Source: Phoronis australis (Eukaryota > Phoronida > Phoronidae). Taken from it: 56,683 nucleotides of DNA. The notes below the pieces were generated by a model. The model did no database searches and had not been told where the DNA came from. It saw nothing but the letters and a program-made list of their open reading frames with translations. Location of the stretch: NCBI GenBank assembly GCA_002633005.1, contig NMRA01000133.1, positions 139,203-195,885 of the forward strand, given 5' to 3'. Positions 24,508 to 38,215 of this stretch are shown here, in pieces. Numbering within the stretch: the stretch's first letter is position 1; each line of letters begins with the position of its first letter. The position numbers and the translations under genes are program-made.

Positions 24508-24600
24508 CGTCATGATGGGGAATTTGGAGTCATTTTGTACAACTACTTTTGACTTGCGCTGTAGGTTTTACTTAGATCCTTTCTTGGACAGGATTACTTA
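24508..24600 (+). repeat. Dispersed repeat, copy 2 of the 14.8-kb repeat
   Basis: Aligns with 14790-14910 in the same orientation over roughly 90 bases with scattered substitutions. Confidence 0.5.
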
Positions 24601-24651
24601 TTGGATTTTGTTGAAGTTACCGGATCTTAAACAACAACTCTAAGAATTGAA

Positions 24652-25560
24652 ATGGTTAGAACAACTCCATCTGTAACTTCTAAACCATATTATTTGCTTA
24701 GTAACAACACTTTGAAGTCTCACACTGAACAAGTAAGGTCAAGGCAAACTTGCAAATTTTTAACTGAAATTAAACAAGTTCAAGGAAGTGAAACTGTTCC
24801 TTCATGCAATCAGTGCACTTCGTTCTGTAGGAGCTGTTATGGAGGTCAATTAGGAAGACTAATTCAACATGTCAAAAACAAGAGAAAGTGTTCCACCTCA
24901 AAATACGAACCAAAAGCATGGCTTTCAAAAATTGGGCTGCTTGTTGCTTCAAGATCCTTCTAATCAAAATGACATGAAATACACTCTCATGTGTCTGTTC
25001 TCTAATCTTCATGGGTATACTTTATGTGACTACAGCACAGTTGCTATGATTTGCTTCTGAAGGATTATGGCAGATGACTTTCAGGCTATGCAGCATTTTG
25101 ATTGGCTAATACCAGGCACTTTTACTACCAGATTTGTTACTTTCTCACTATGTTTTGTGTGTCTGCAGGCAACTGGGGAGCTTACCCAAGCCAATTATTT
25201 AGGGATGTATTTTGTGAAAAAATATGTTGACTGTAAACATGTCAGACCTGAATGTCTTGAAACTTCCTCTGACATTAAACAATGAGGAATCGCTGTTTGA
25301 ACTACATGTTTAATGATGTTGATAATTCACTGAAGGTATGCTTCAAAACTGCTGTCTGTGAAATTAGATTCAGACTAGTCCTAGGTTATCTGGAGACAGA
25401 GCTGAAATGGAAAAACATGGCCTCACTACGGCAACTTGGTATTCACTTTTTGTTCCTAGTTAAAGGTGCATTTCATCTCCTGAAGATACATTCACAAATG
25501 ACACCTCACTCACCCCAATCACCTGTAGACATTGCATTACAATACCTTTTGTATTTCTAA
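24652..25560 (+). pseudogene. Series of broken open frames, unidentified
   Basis: Open frames at 24652-24963, 24869-25060, 25067-25285 and 25282-25560 lie end to end in two registers. The frame from 24869 to 25285 is interrupted by a single stop. The first peptide has a cysteine-rich stretch, CNQCTSFCRSCYGG, resembling a zinc-binding knuckle. I cannot assign a family. This could be a decayed transposon or processed gene, or chance; there is no intron/exon evidence. Confidence 0.2.
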
Positions 25561-25877
25561 TGCAATAATGCAATAAACCCAATCTGGTAGAAATAATTAT
25601 AGGAACACTACATTCTAACAAGGACATGCTCAATTAGCTTGGGCATATCTATAGGAATAGGGTTGACTTGCTGCTTGGCTGAGGCCTACCTCGCTGCTAA
25701 CAGAATTCCTTCAGTGTTCTAAGAAACAGGACTGGGTAAAGCACCTCGCCTAGCCTAGTCATCATGGTGTAGCAAGATCTGTTAACGCTATCCCCATGTC
25801 ATGAGTATTTAGCTGTCAAACAACAAAAAATGAATTAAGCCACTGGTGCTCATAAAATCGGCTTCCTAATATTCTTA

Positions 25878-25990
25878 CTGTTGTGATAGGACAGGATTTC
25901 CATTACCAACAAGAGCAGCAAAACCATCAACAATTTAAGAAAACGCTGCAGAGTTTATTGCGGTTGTCCCATCTTAAAGTTGAGAATTCT
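25878..25990 (+). repeat. Dispersed repeat pair, copy 2
   Basis: Second copy of the repeat at 23140-23260, same orientation, matching in several blocks. Confidence 0.55.
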
Positions 25991-28401
25991 GTGACAGTGA
26001 AAACCCCCTTTAAAGTCCTCTTTTTAGGATTTAAATAGAGTGGGAATAGAACCCTCGTCACTACTTGACAGCACTGTTGTGGTTTTTGAACTTTTGCTCA
26101 GTTTCCACAACATTTGAATGTCCTATTTATATGACATGCATATTAGGCAAATCTTACGCTAACCGGATTTGCATGGAAGTGGATGAGAAACCGTGCACTG
26201 CAAACCCAGAGTATCCAGCAAACTCCTCACCACATCAAAGGCTTGATGGCACGGTCAGGGATTGAACTGAGCTAGTGCTATTCATGGGCTTGGCTGAACG
26301 TGTTGGATGAGATAACACACCTGTTTAGTGAACAAATTTTAAAGTCAAAAAATGAACAATAAGTAAGGCAAACAACCAACATGACTGTATTTATGTAAAT
26401 AGTATCCGTCTTTGAATTTTTAAAATCAGTGCATTATAAGAGAAATTAGCGAATGGGTTTTCTTCAGCATTGCGGCTAAGCCACGACCATTAATTTGTGA
26501 ATCGATTGTGATGGGTTAATCACAGTCTGGCTTAGGCTTGCTTAGGCATTGGGGTAACAAAACCCTAAATGTTAGTGTAGGACTTGTCCGTGATGACACA
26601 GACAGCATGACTAAAAAACAAAACTAGTGAAGAAATCCTGAATCTCCTGTTTCTCAGGTTTACATGGACAGGGAAATTCTATATCCAGATGTTCAGCTTT
26701 GTATTTTGGAATTGCTATGATTGATACTAACAAATATTTATTGGCTGTTTAAAACACGTTCTGAATTTTTTTAAGTGATGACAATCAGTGTTAGTTCTAT
26801 CACTATGCAGCTCTTTGGTTGAATATCGTTATCTCTTCCTGGTTTTATCAAATAGTGTTATATATGTTTTTTGACAGTTCATTTATTAATTGCGAAATAG
26901 TCATTGGGAAAAATAAGGCCAGCAGAAGAGTCTCTCCAAGCTGGGAAGTGATGGAAGGTGCTGGTAAGGGCATTGTCACTTATCACAAAATACAACATGT
27001 GAATCCACATCATTACAAGTGGCCAACCTGTTGGGTTATGGTATTCAGCAAAACAAGTTTATGTATTATCTATGCCTGAATTAATTGAGTCTTCCCAGGC
27101 CAATCCACATAACTGGATTTAAAGCTGTTCTGGGCTATTTTTCAATTTTAAATGCCATTTAATTGATTATTAGGAAATGTATAATGCCCTCAAAGAAGTC
27201 ACTCAATGCCCCCAATCCATTAGCCATAAGTACTCTTGTGAACCACTTAACCATATAGTCTCCAGTGGATAGATGTGTGTTGACTGAAGCATTTGAATTT
27301 CAACAAGCTGCCCCTGGGTTGGGATTACTTGAAATTAACCTATAAACAAGATAATCACAGGCTGCACCATGGGGTTGTGAATGGCCCACATTCAGGGGCA
27401 CAGATAATCCTTCTCAATATCACAAGCTTGGCTGGGTAGTCTCAAAGTCAAGGCACAAAGAGACTATGGGCTCAAAGATTCAACTTAAGTTTTGCAGGAT
27501 TGAAGCATGATTATGGATGTCAAATAGACCAGTGTATGTACCAAGTGACCTCCATAAGTGTCATTTATTGGATGATTGGTGAGCATTGCTGGACATTGTA
27601 ACTATATATTGAAGCCTCACAGCTTGGCTTGTGCAATATGCAGGTGGGTCAAGGGGCTTGATTTAAATTTTTGGCAGATTTTGAAAGTAATCCTGGTGGA
27701 TGACTGGCTTCATGTGGTGGCCATATGTTACTTTCACAGTGCACCAGGATGGGAGGGATGGGACTGTTCTGTCCACTTTTCTGTCAGGGAACAGCGGCAC
27801 TTTGTATTGCATTTTAATCAACTAACCTTAGTTACACATGTTACTCAAGAATTAATATTTTGTTGAGTGTGGTGTGGGTTGAAAGTTTAGTTTTCTTGTG
27901 TTTTAGGTATAAAAATGGGAATACCTTTGTTTTGCATTTTGCTCACGAGTGACAAAATTATACATAACAGCTACATGCTCACGTTTTTGTTTTATTGCTT
28001 TTGAAAGTTTTCATTTACTTAATTAAAATCTCTTTCTGACAAAAAATCATTAAATGTTAATGAAAGTCTACAATTGAAACCTTCTGTTTCCTTCTTAACT
28101 TCTCTCGGAAGTTATTAAGCATGTTAAACCATTTAAAAAACAGGGTTTCCACCATTTCCATTCAGCAGCAGATTTGTATTATGTTTCTTATCACTGCCTG
28201 TCACTAATAAGATTAGGCTGGTATGAAAAAGTTTTGAAACTGTTCTCAGAAAAGAAACTTACAGAAGGTCAAATAAGGGTTGTAGCTCAGAACTATACAT
28301 AAATAATTCAGTTATAGTGTTTTATCCGTTTTTGCTAGCAAATTAGTAACGGTAATTAACTGAAATACTAAAGATGATTCTTCAAATTTGAAATTGTGGT
28401 A

Positions 28402-28615
28402 GGGTGAGATGTCACCAATTTAGGACATAGACAAAATTTTGTTTCCTTATTTCTTCATAAATGAAATGGAGCATCAAGTGAATGCTACTGTATTATGTCT
28501 ACCATCAGGCTGAGTGAGTATTTTAGAAAATTTGTGAACTTTCACAACACTGTAACATCTCCTTGAAAATAACAAGAGAGCAATTCTCTCCCACAATTGG
28601 TGAGATTTTTATTTT
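28402..28615 (+). mobile_element. Family B MITE
   Basis: After TA at 28400-28401 comes GGGTGAGATGTCACCAATTT, then AGGACATAG. The right end CCACAATTGGTGAGATTTTT is the reversed family terminus. The exact right boundary is uncertain by a few bases. Confidence 0.65.
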
Positions 28616-30609
28616 ATGGTAAATGCTTTCAGTTTTGACATGGACATGGTTTTGATAGGAATTATCTTCCTGCACAGCAAAGCTAATTATTAATTCCTAT
28701 TGACGATTACCTTTTTGTCTCACAGGGCCTGTTGACTTTTCAAACAGGATCTTGAACTGTGCATCAGGTCATCCTTTTCAAAACAATAGTCAGGATGTAT
28801 TGTGGTTGTTACTTCATAATCATGTACACACTTCTGCCTTCATTTTTTTCATCGTGCAAAGATAATTAAGCGGAATTTGTTTTTGTTTGCCTAACATTTG
28901 ACAGTTCCTAAAAAACTGTGCTTGCAATCAAAGCTGCAGCTATTCTTGGTAATTTCTTATCTTTTTATTGTTTTTCTAGCCAGTTAGTAATCTACTGGTT
29001 ACAAGTAGGATAATATTTGACTTACAAATGTTTAATTATTCAACATCAACTGAATCTCTGTTATTCTGATCTAATTTTCCTTACATCCACGTGCCTTGTC
29101 GTTGCTGGCAAAACAAACATCTTTGGTTTCGGATACTTCTACCAAAATTTTTATATTTTCTATCGCATAGCATCCACAGTTTGCATTGTCTAGAGATTTT
29201 GGAATAATGTTGTCATTACCGAGCCATGCTCGTTTTCCCAACATTTTCCTATCAATGTTGGCATGTGTATATTATTTCTTTATTGTGTTGTAACTTTTGG
29301 CAATATCATTTAGGCCAATTTTCTTTTTGCTTGAGTAGCTGTAGTTTACCGATATTCTCATCTGTTGATATTACTTGATCATGATATTTTACTAGTTATT
29401 CAGAGTGCTGTTTTCTTAGACATCAGTAACTGTATGTATTTCTATTGTTTCTTGTTATTGTTTGACCCATTGTTGTTTTTATGAGGGATCACTATTGAGT
29501 TTTGCATGTATTGTTTTCTTGCTTGGTCTGGTCTCTCATTATTGGAACAAATGAAGTGTTTATCTTATTTTCCAATTGGCTAGTCCTGGGAATGCTGTGT
29601 TTGTGTTACCTGTAGTTGGTAAAATACACTTTGAAATATACCACAGTGGAGGCCTCAGGTGTCAGTGAAGTCCACTGGGACTTGTTGAGTTTAGAATGTA
29701 GATCTAAAAATCGGCCAGGTGAGTGTTAATACTTAGTAGAAATGTTAGATTGCAGGTAATTAAAGGTTACATTGCACTAGCTTTTAATACCATGGTTTGT
29801 TTTGTTTAAACAGAGGAACTTGATGTAAGGTGAAAGCTAGTGTCAAGTTGAATTTTGTTCTGAAATTAAGCAATGGCAAATTTAAAGTTTAGGGTGTTCT
29901 ACAAATTTCAGTGCACATTAATTTGAAAAAGCTTCTTAGAACAAGATGTGGTAGACTAGTGAATTTCATTTTGATAATTTTTTTAACACAGATAAGTAGG
30001 AATTCTCCTTCAGCAAACAGTACGTAGATATCATTCATCGGCACATTATGAAACTGTGTGAAATTCTATCAAGTGTGAGTTTTTGGAAAGTGGTAAAATG
30101 ACAATTAGTAGGAATTATCTTTGTTCAAATTTGAAGACATTTATACCACACTGAAAACTTTTAATTTCAGTTTGCATTTCTTATTTTATATTAATTTAAA
30201 GAGGTGCAGTAAATCTTGGATGCATTATTTTCAACTCTGAAGCAGTAGTTGAGTCACAGTTGATTTTGCGGAGAGCAGAATTTAGACCAAGGAGCAGAAA
30301 GAGTTTTGATTTGGAATTCATGATGCCTCACCTGTTAGCCTTAAATATAAGTTCCATCTAATTTATGGCAATTCTTGCTTAAATTTTCCAATAAAACCAG
30401 AAGAAATTGTCTGCATCTCAAAGTTGTAATTAAATCCGGCTTGATGGCTTGATTCAAACCCAGTGCTTTTGATATGATGCTCGTTAGTGGGTTACTTAAC
30501 TGAAGGTGCCATTCAGATCAATGCATTGATTGTATTGATTACCTGTCACACCTTAATGACTTTTTGGTCTGATCCTGTACTATACTAACACATATCTTAT
30601 ACAGTTATA

Positions 30610-30760
30610 AAAACTTTTGCAAGACCTCTTTATTTGGAGGTCCTTATTCCTCGCACAACCGCACCGCTTTTACGAGCTCTCTTTATTTGGGGGCCCTCGT
30701 TGCTCATTTGACTATACCGTCTTTTGTGAGACCTCTTCATAGGTGTCCTCTACTTTGTCT
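30610..30760 (+). repeat. Three diverged hairpin-like repeats, about 52 bp apart
   Basis: GACCTCTTTATTTGGAGGTC (a perfect 6-bp stem), then GAGCTCTCTTTATTTGGGGG, then GAGACCTCTTCATAGGTGTC, at roughly 52-bp spacing. Each can form a short hairpin, and loop and stem changes are partly compensatory. Significance is unknown. Confidence 0.45.
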
Positions 30761-33700
30761 CAGTGTTGGTATTTTTCCTTTTTGGCTTTGAACCATTGCG
30801 CTTCTGAGACGGTTTTCATTTGGTTATTTTAGATGGTTCTAGTATCTTAGAACTCATGGTATAAATATTTATGCTTTGTAATACGCCAAGTCAGTGTCTG
30901 TTGCATACATGAATATATATCATAGGGAACACAAAAGTACGTAGCATTGATGATGTTATTTGATCAACTGGTGTGAAGGTTTGATGCTAAAAACGATAAT
31001 CCCATTGTAGATTGTTCCCCAGTCTTTTAATTATGTAAACTCTATAATTTTTGGTGCAAAATCAGGAAAGCTTTTCCTAGTTTTATGTAAGAAGCAGTTT
31101 GACGCATTGCAATGATTCTGACACTGTCTCGTTTCTGTTGCTCTTGAGACGTAGAAGTATATGATATGAGCACACTCCAGCCAGTCAACCACTCCAGCTT
31201 TGTGGAATTTGAAGCAAACACATGTAGTATACTTCATTCAAGGAGATATTCTCATTAAATTGTCAAGAATTTATGCCAGGTGACTTGTGCGACTACAATT
31301 TCAAACTCCATGATTGATAACCAGGGTAACTTGTTTACCAAATTTAAAATTTCTTTGTTGAGGCACCTTTTTATGTAATTCATGCATTTTGTAGCGTTCA
31401 ATAGCTAAGTTATATTTTTGTTTAATTTTGAATGGTGTGTATTTTTACAGAACATTTTTGGTAGATTATTATGTTTTAGAATTTCTAGATATCACTGTTT
31501 TTATTTTTGACCACTAGTGATATCTTATGAGCATTTTGTGTCGCATTTTCATGTCAAAAACTGATTTAAGACGCTGTTCATAGTTGAACTTATTTTAAAG
31601 ACTATACTATTCAGGTATTGTGATATATAGATTTAAAAAGGTTTCCTATTAACTCAAAAATAAAAAAATTTTCTTTAGAAATCTTATCTTAGTATATACC
31701 TCAATAACGAGACCTGTTATGAATTTGGTTTTATTAATTATACTGTTCTCTTTGCAAAATGCAGTTTAGAAGAACATAGGGATTGAAAATCTTTCCTGTC
31801 CACATTGTGTGTTTGCAGGGCTTCTTTCAATGTAAAGTTTTTGAAGATTGAGCTGTTATTTTATCAGTGATGTTTGGCGATGCACCCTTTTATCAAATAT
31901 TCATGTATCTACTTTCCAATTTATTTTGGCTGTTAGCAAAATTGTTAATCAATGGTGAGCTATAATCATAATCTATCCTGTACAATAAGAATGTGAATTA
32001 CTTTAGATGTTATGTTCTGAATGTTATTGAATTTAGTTGGAAGTGCATAATTTTGTTAATCTGCTATGGTTAAACTGTCAATTATCTGCATTACACTACA
32101 TGTATTTTACATCAGGGTCACAGAACTTGATATCATCTAAATCATTGCTTCTTCATAACAAAACACACTCTACATACCAGTTGATTTAAGTTCCACACAA
32201 TTTCTGACATAAAGTGTAAATCTGTTGTATGGTAGTTCTTGTCGAATGCTTAAAGATGCATGTCGTCATGTTTAGCTGTCTGAAAATGAGTCAAGTGAGG
32301 CATTTCATTCTCGGCTTACGAGACCATGAGGGTGAAAGAACTGTGATTTCAATTTTTGTTTTTAGTCAGCTTATCATGGCGAAACACAGCTTTAATGTTC
32401 AACAAGTCACATCCTCTGTTCAATTTTAGAACTGTCCCCATAAGGCGAACACATGTAGAAACGTCTTGAGTTAAGAGTTGATGTGCACTTGTTGTTGAAA
32501 AATTTTACTTATACCCCTGGGTATGTTCGGTAAAAAGCAAGACTTTCCGAGATTCCGGGAGATATTGCCGTGTTTTTTCAAGGAGAGCACGTGATTTTGG
32601 CTAGATTTTTCTCGGTGCAAGACAGCTATTGAACTCTACCCTGGTTTGCATAGGGTGGTTTGGGGAGAGGGTGCCAGCGCCATCCTTGTTGTAACCAAAA
32701 TCGTGGCATAGTGTTTTAGGACTCCTACAAATTTCTGTCGTCATAATATTGTAGATCTGCAAGGGAAACCTCTCACTTACAAGTCAAAATCCCGGTTACT
32801 TTTGAGATTCAGGAGCAATGCCATGTGCTTTGTGTATTGTGGGTTCACATTTTACCTCAAATCTTTGTTTTGTGGTCAGCAGTTGGTGTCCCTCCATTAC
32901 CTAATAGCTTCATATCCAATGTTTATTACTGGCATGGTGTCCTGTGGTGTTTGCTGTTGGAAGCTCTTCATTGGTTACTTGTAAAATGTCCATTTCTTTA
33001 TGAGAGGTAATATAGTTTTTCATGTGTTTTTAAGTTTGAGGAAAACCTATGATTTATCCATGTACCTCTGTATTTAAGGCTTTGATTAAACTAATGTAAC
33101 AATCTTTTACTCAGCAATGGGCTGGAAATTTACTTCACTTCGCGGTGTTCCTATGAAAAATTAAATCTGGTATCTGCGACCCCTATAAAATGGAATGTTC
33201 CTGTCCTGAACTTGTCACACTTCAGGCATTGCCCAGGAGGCGGAGCTAAAGCTGTGATTGTCAAATCTCATACAGTTTGTCACACTTTCATTCAGAAGTT
33301 GTCTCAAATAGCATATGGTGCTGATTGCTGTCTGCAGAATTTCATTTCTTCATATTAAATCTTGATAGCAGTTTGGTGAGTGTTGCTCTGATTTTGTAAA
33401 GATAGCATTTAAGAAATTCCAAAGTCGTCCTAGTTGTGTGCTAAAATAATATCATATAAATTTTCTACACTGTACCTCTTAAGATTTTTGGAGTGGTTTA
33501 AGATCCTTTTATTATATTTTAATTCTGTGTATGTGAAATAGTACATAACTCACAATAGAAACAGACATATCACCCAGAACTGAGGATTTGAGAAAGGATT
33601 TTTATAAGTGTTGTTTTTCTGTTACTATAGCGTTATGCTTTTCTAGGTGTATCAATTTTTGATAAAATACTTGTCTAGGCAAAGCGTTTTGATATAGTCA

Positions 33701-34495
33701 TCCATCTAGATGAAGGACCACACACGTATATACACATATATGTTGTTCAAATTCTGCATTAATTCAGTAAACTCCTCAGGTCTTTGGTTGTTTTGCTTTG
33801 TTTGATCATTAAAGATGTTCAGAAACACCGTTGAACATTGTTCATATTGCTTCAAGACAGATAGTGAGTGTGTATCCAAGCTTTATCGGCAGTTATCAGA
33901 TTGCAGTTTTGTGGGAAAAACTGTTGATAAAGTGATTAATAATAATATATTGATATTAAGTTCACCAGAAGGTCATCTCACACTCAACTAGGAAATATTA
34001 CGATTCTCGGATATTTCTGTTCAATACAGAAAACACTAGTAACATAGTTATTGCTGAACCCTATGATTCACTGTTTGGTCTATTTACACCAATATGTTTG
34101 TTTTGGATTTCTCACAAAGTTTCAGCAACTTATTTTTCTAACCATCATCAGGTGAGTGAAGAATGCTATTGGGTAATAGATTCAGTCCATCAACATTTTT
34201 GGCGGTTGGTTGTGACAGCGATTTGCACGATCAATCTTTAAAAAGTCACGTTGTAACTGTTTTTACAAGTCTTTTATCCTTGACCACAGGGGTTGTTCAG
34301 GGTAGCTTGTACGGTGACGAAAATAATCTTTGGCTTAAAGTTCATTCTCAACATGTCTGCACTGATTTGTAAGTGTTTATAAGTACATGGCACACCCTTT
34401 TCATATGTATCTGATGACATGCCGGATGTCACTTAAAATCAATCTAAAAATTTCAAAGTATTGATCTGCCTGGTGGTGAATGTCTGTTACTTGAA

Positions 34496-34860
34496 GCGAC
34501 AATAAACGGCCTTCCATTACAATGGCCAATTTTTAATTTTGACTGCTCACCATTATGAAACTGGTCTCAAATTGTTCCTTAATCAAACTGGAGCTAATTT
34601 CTAGGCTTAGAAAGAACTGATGGTTATGTTATCACTTGAGACGAGGTTGCACAGGTTGGCTGGTCAGCGTGTGTGCCTAGCAGAATCTCGAGGAGTAAAT
34701 TGGGCCTGTCATGTGCCAAGCATGGTCTCAAGGGGTAACAAACTGTTAGTTCGTTGCAATTCCAGAAGGCTCTTCTCATTAAAGTAAGGAACCAGTTGAG
34801 GCGGCAAGTGGTGTAAATCAAAATTTAGTTTCTTTGAGAGAACCCTGCTTTAATTGCCTT
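34496..34860 (+). mobile_element. Family C palindromic element, diverged copy
   Basis: It begins GCGACAATAAACGGCCTTCC, the same terminus as the element at 43897. Internal arms AACTGATGGTTATGTTATCA (continuing CTTGAGAC) and GTCTCAAGGGGTAACAAACT (continuing GTTAGTT) are inverted relative to each other. The stretch CTCTTCTCATTAAAGTAAGG and the following AATCAAAATTTAGTTT also align with the 43.9-kb copy. The right end is decayed. Confidence 0.55.
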
Positions 34861-35164
34861 TTCTTTTAATAGTATTTTTAGGGTTTTGGTCATTTTTCTC
34901 GCCATGCTGTATACTTTAATGTTTCGAGAATTCTGACTCAGTAAAATATGAAATATCTTGGCTTAATTCTAAAACCTGATAAGCAGTGGTGCCGCCAAAC
35001 TTTTTTATTTAATTGCTGATCTCTTGACAGTGTGCCAAAAATACCTTTAATAAATTTTTAACCTGTGGGTAATCTACCAATTTAACAGGTGAGGTGACAT
35101 TTATCTGACTACAAGCTTTAAGCTTGACAACCGGTTTCCCCCTGTAAAATGTCAGCTTTGATTA

Positions 35165-35361
35165 CAGTAAAATATCATAAGAATTGCTAAAATAGGTATT
35201 TTTCTAGTTTTGAAAAGGCTTACCACGTTGTTTCATGCGCACGCATTTTTTGTGGCAATGAAGAAAAAACTATTGACATTAGATTTTTATTGAAAAAATT
35301 TTCACCCAATGGAAGTCCACTTTTCTGCTATACTTTATCCTAAATTGAAGAATTTTTTGTG
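35165..35361 (+). mobile_element. Family B MITE, short copy
   Basis: The left end CAGTAAAATATCATAAGAAT follows TA. The right end, read as its reverse complement, is CACAAAAAATTCTTCAATTT, then AGGATAAAGTATAGCAGA, a good match to the family terminus. It is about 197 bp long. Confidence 0.55.
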
Positions 35362-38164
35362 TGCCTGACTTATGGTTTGTACTGTTGATGGTGGGTTTCC
35401 ACACTGATTGTAGGATACCTTGTGTAACTCTTATCTTGGCACTTAAAACACCAAGTTGTCACTGATCAATCAAAATCTCTACTCTGAAACCCTATTATAA
35501 ACCTATAGCCTCTCCCCTGGCCCTCTTTTGTTTGTTGTGTCCACAGTATTGTTTATCTTGATTAGCTGCATTTTGTGAAGGAAGGCTTTGCTGTACACTG
35601 CCTGTTTAACATAGGCCTAATGCATTCACATACTGAGTTATTCCAAACAGTTTTAGTTGCAAGCTAAGTGGTATTCATTAGTCCATTGTTGGTTTAACTT
35701 GTCCACTGTTTTCACTCTGAAAATATAAATTTACACGTTTTTGTCCAGTACATGTGATATACCATTAGTGGGGATGAATTGAAAGTATGGTTTGTCTGCT
35801 GGATAAATTAAATCTGCTGTTTGTGTTTAGTGGCAGTTCTGTGACTGACAAGGAATGCAGTCATAGTAGGGTGGTTGTACTCTTAGCTACAATAATGTCC
35901 TCTGTACAACATTTATTGAATGCTAATACGCAGACTATTGCACTTGCAACTGCATTTAACACTGTCAAATTTACAAGAAATTCTTCTGGGTGACACATGT
36001 TTTGTTTTGTAAGTATTCAAGTTACTTTTCAAGTTTGCTGCATGGAAGATGGTTATAGAACATAAATGACTTATATCAAAAACAGAGCTTGTGCATGCAG
36101 TAGTTATACTGCTAATCATCAACTATTGGCCAAAATAAATTAGTGTATAAATTGATAAGCTGTTTGCTACAGGCATTACGATGGGCATACTGTAGTTTGT
36201 TGTACAAATGGATTATTAAAGGTTATTGAAGTGACCTGATTTACTGACCATCAATTTACTTCAGTTTAACATCAAAGTGTGGTCAAACTCATTTACAGAA
36301 ATTAGATTGGCAGGAAAATGTTAGATATAGGTAGTAGTGCACTTCCATTACTTAACTTTATTACTGGTTTTTACTTTTTCCTGTCTTCTTGTTATGTTAA
36401 GTGTGACAAATAGTTTAAGTAAATTTTGGTAAAATGCAACAAAACATTGTGAACAAAATTGTTCATTCATGATGCATAAAATATGTAAGCATTTTGTATC
36501 AGGGCTCTTCCTATCAAGAGATTTTTCACTGATAACTATTTTAGCATTTGTTCTAACATTTCACCATTTTTATTTAATTATTGTAAGCCTTGAGAAAGTG
36601 TGATTTTAGCCACTTAAACACAGCAAAATACAGCTTTGAGGAACAAGTTGAGACAATGTGATTGTGTACTTGTACTATTTTTATGACACTGTGCCAAAAT
36701 GTCCAACCGTAATAACAAGTTTATTGAAAAAACTCATGTTGTACCAGGATAACGAGGTTGAGTTTCAGCTACACAAAAATTCAAAAAAATGTGTCCAAAT
36801 GACACTTTAATGCCTTTCATGTCTCATTAATTCTTTAAAAGGTTAGTTTCATTGTGGTCATTAAAATCTAATTAGTCTATCATTTTCGGAGTCTTTATCT
36901 TTTACAACTGGTTAACTTTCTATGAGATAATGTTCAAGTAACAAAATCTGATCTTTAAGAAATTATTTGCTTGGAAGATTTTATGATGTTTTGCTTTTTG
37001 CCTTCATATGCTGTCTGGCATCAGATTTCACCTTTTTGTTGTTAAGTCTTCATTTAAGTGAAGTTCATTTAATTAAGATATCTCAGTTTACGCAAGGTTT
37101 CCAAAATTTGATCCCTGGAAATAAGTGTGTTGATTCTGCAATTCAATAAATTCACAAATGTTACTCAGCATGTAGGGAAGATTCTTCCATGCACTTGAAA
37201 TGTTTTTTTTTCAAAATGTTCTGTGTCAATCTATTATTTTATTTGAAGCTCTAAATCTCCACTCTTTCTGTATATTTCTCAGGCAAATAATGTAGTTTGT
37301 GTAATGAGTTTGTAATGACTCCAAACCGGAGCCTACTTTTAAGTTTGCTCTCGCATACATTCAATTTATCTACAAAAAATTGCGATGCGAATGGATGATA
37401 AATAACTATGAATAATTAAGTATGACACTGCAATGTATTTAAAAAATCCGAAAGTGTAATTCAGAACATTAGAAATTTGATTGATAATAAGCAACGAAGA
37501 TCAACTTGCATCTAATTTCCAATAACTGGGTGTGTGTCTTGCAGTTGCTAGTCCCCTACAAATGAATGCTCAACCACTGGGAGGGCTGTAGCCCCTGTGG
37601 TTGTTTAGACAATCAATGTTCAATGGACATTTTACAGTGACTGAATAAATGCCTATAAGTGTGTCAATAAAGGTTATAATTTGTTGGCATGTCATGGAGA
37701 TATTAATCAGAAGTGGCTGGGTCATCAAAGTGATGGTTCATTGACCAATATAAGAAGAGGGACACATTTTGTGAATTTTTGGTTACACTTTTTCGTGCTT
37801 AAATGAAATTTTGAGTTGGACTTTTTGTGATAGTCTATTATGCATAGATTTATTCAAAATTACAAGCAAAATTAAAAGTATTAAGCACGGCAATTTTAAG
37901 ATCGTTATTTCCGTCAGCGTAGTAGTTAGAAAGTTTATTTGGTCGACAGTTGTGTTTATGCTGTAATTTAGCCAGTGAAATATCAACATTTAATCTATAT
38001 TAATGATAATTTGGCTCAGCACCTTGGTGCTATGTAAACAAACATGGGAGTTGAATCAGTAACGGCTACCTTAAGTAATATTTGAAATTACAAGTCAAAT
38101 TAAACTGGTAATGTATGTTTAAAATATACATTACTGGCTACACTGTGAACATTATCTTGTAAGG

Positions 38165-38215
38165 TACATATAGGATTTTAACGAGTGCGCACAGGATTTT
38201 AACGAGTGCGAACGT
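38165..38215 (+). repeat. Short tandem duplication
   Basis: AGGATTTTAACGAGTGCG occurs twice head-to-tail, about 22-23 bp apart. Confidence 0.8.

Larger units (their letters stand above)
19928..28401. other. Gene-free intergenic stretch with two orphan frames
   Basis: No exon is identified with confidence. Two segments have open frames that look slightly less random than the rest (21391-21669 minus and 24652-25560 plus) and are listed separately. A repeat pair (23140-23260 and 25878-25990) and the second copy of the 14.8-kb repeat (24508-24600) also lie here. Decayed B-box-like strings near 26065 and 26255 (minus strand) hint at old SINE remnants but are too weak to call. Confidence 0.5.

Noticed and set aside
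26030-26270. Minus-strand SINE remnants suggested by B-box-like strings
   Set aside because: Only short B-box-like matches, with no A box or shared body; too weak to annotate.
29718-34152. Strong GTGAGT donors at 29719 and 34152 as the first non-coding exon of the protocadherin
   Set aside because: Good donor matches are expected by chance in 36 kb, and no promoter, transcript or cap-site evidence links them to the acceptor at 38879.
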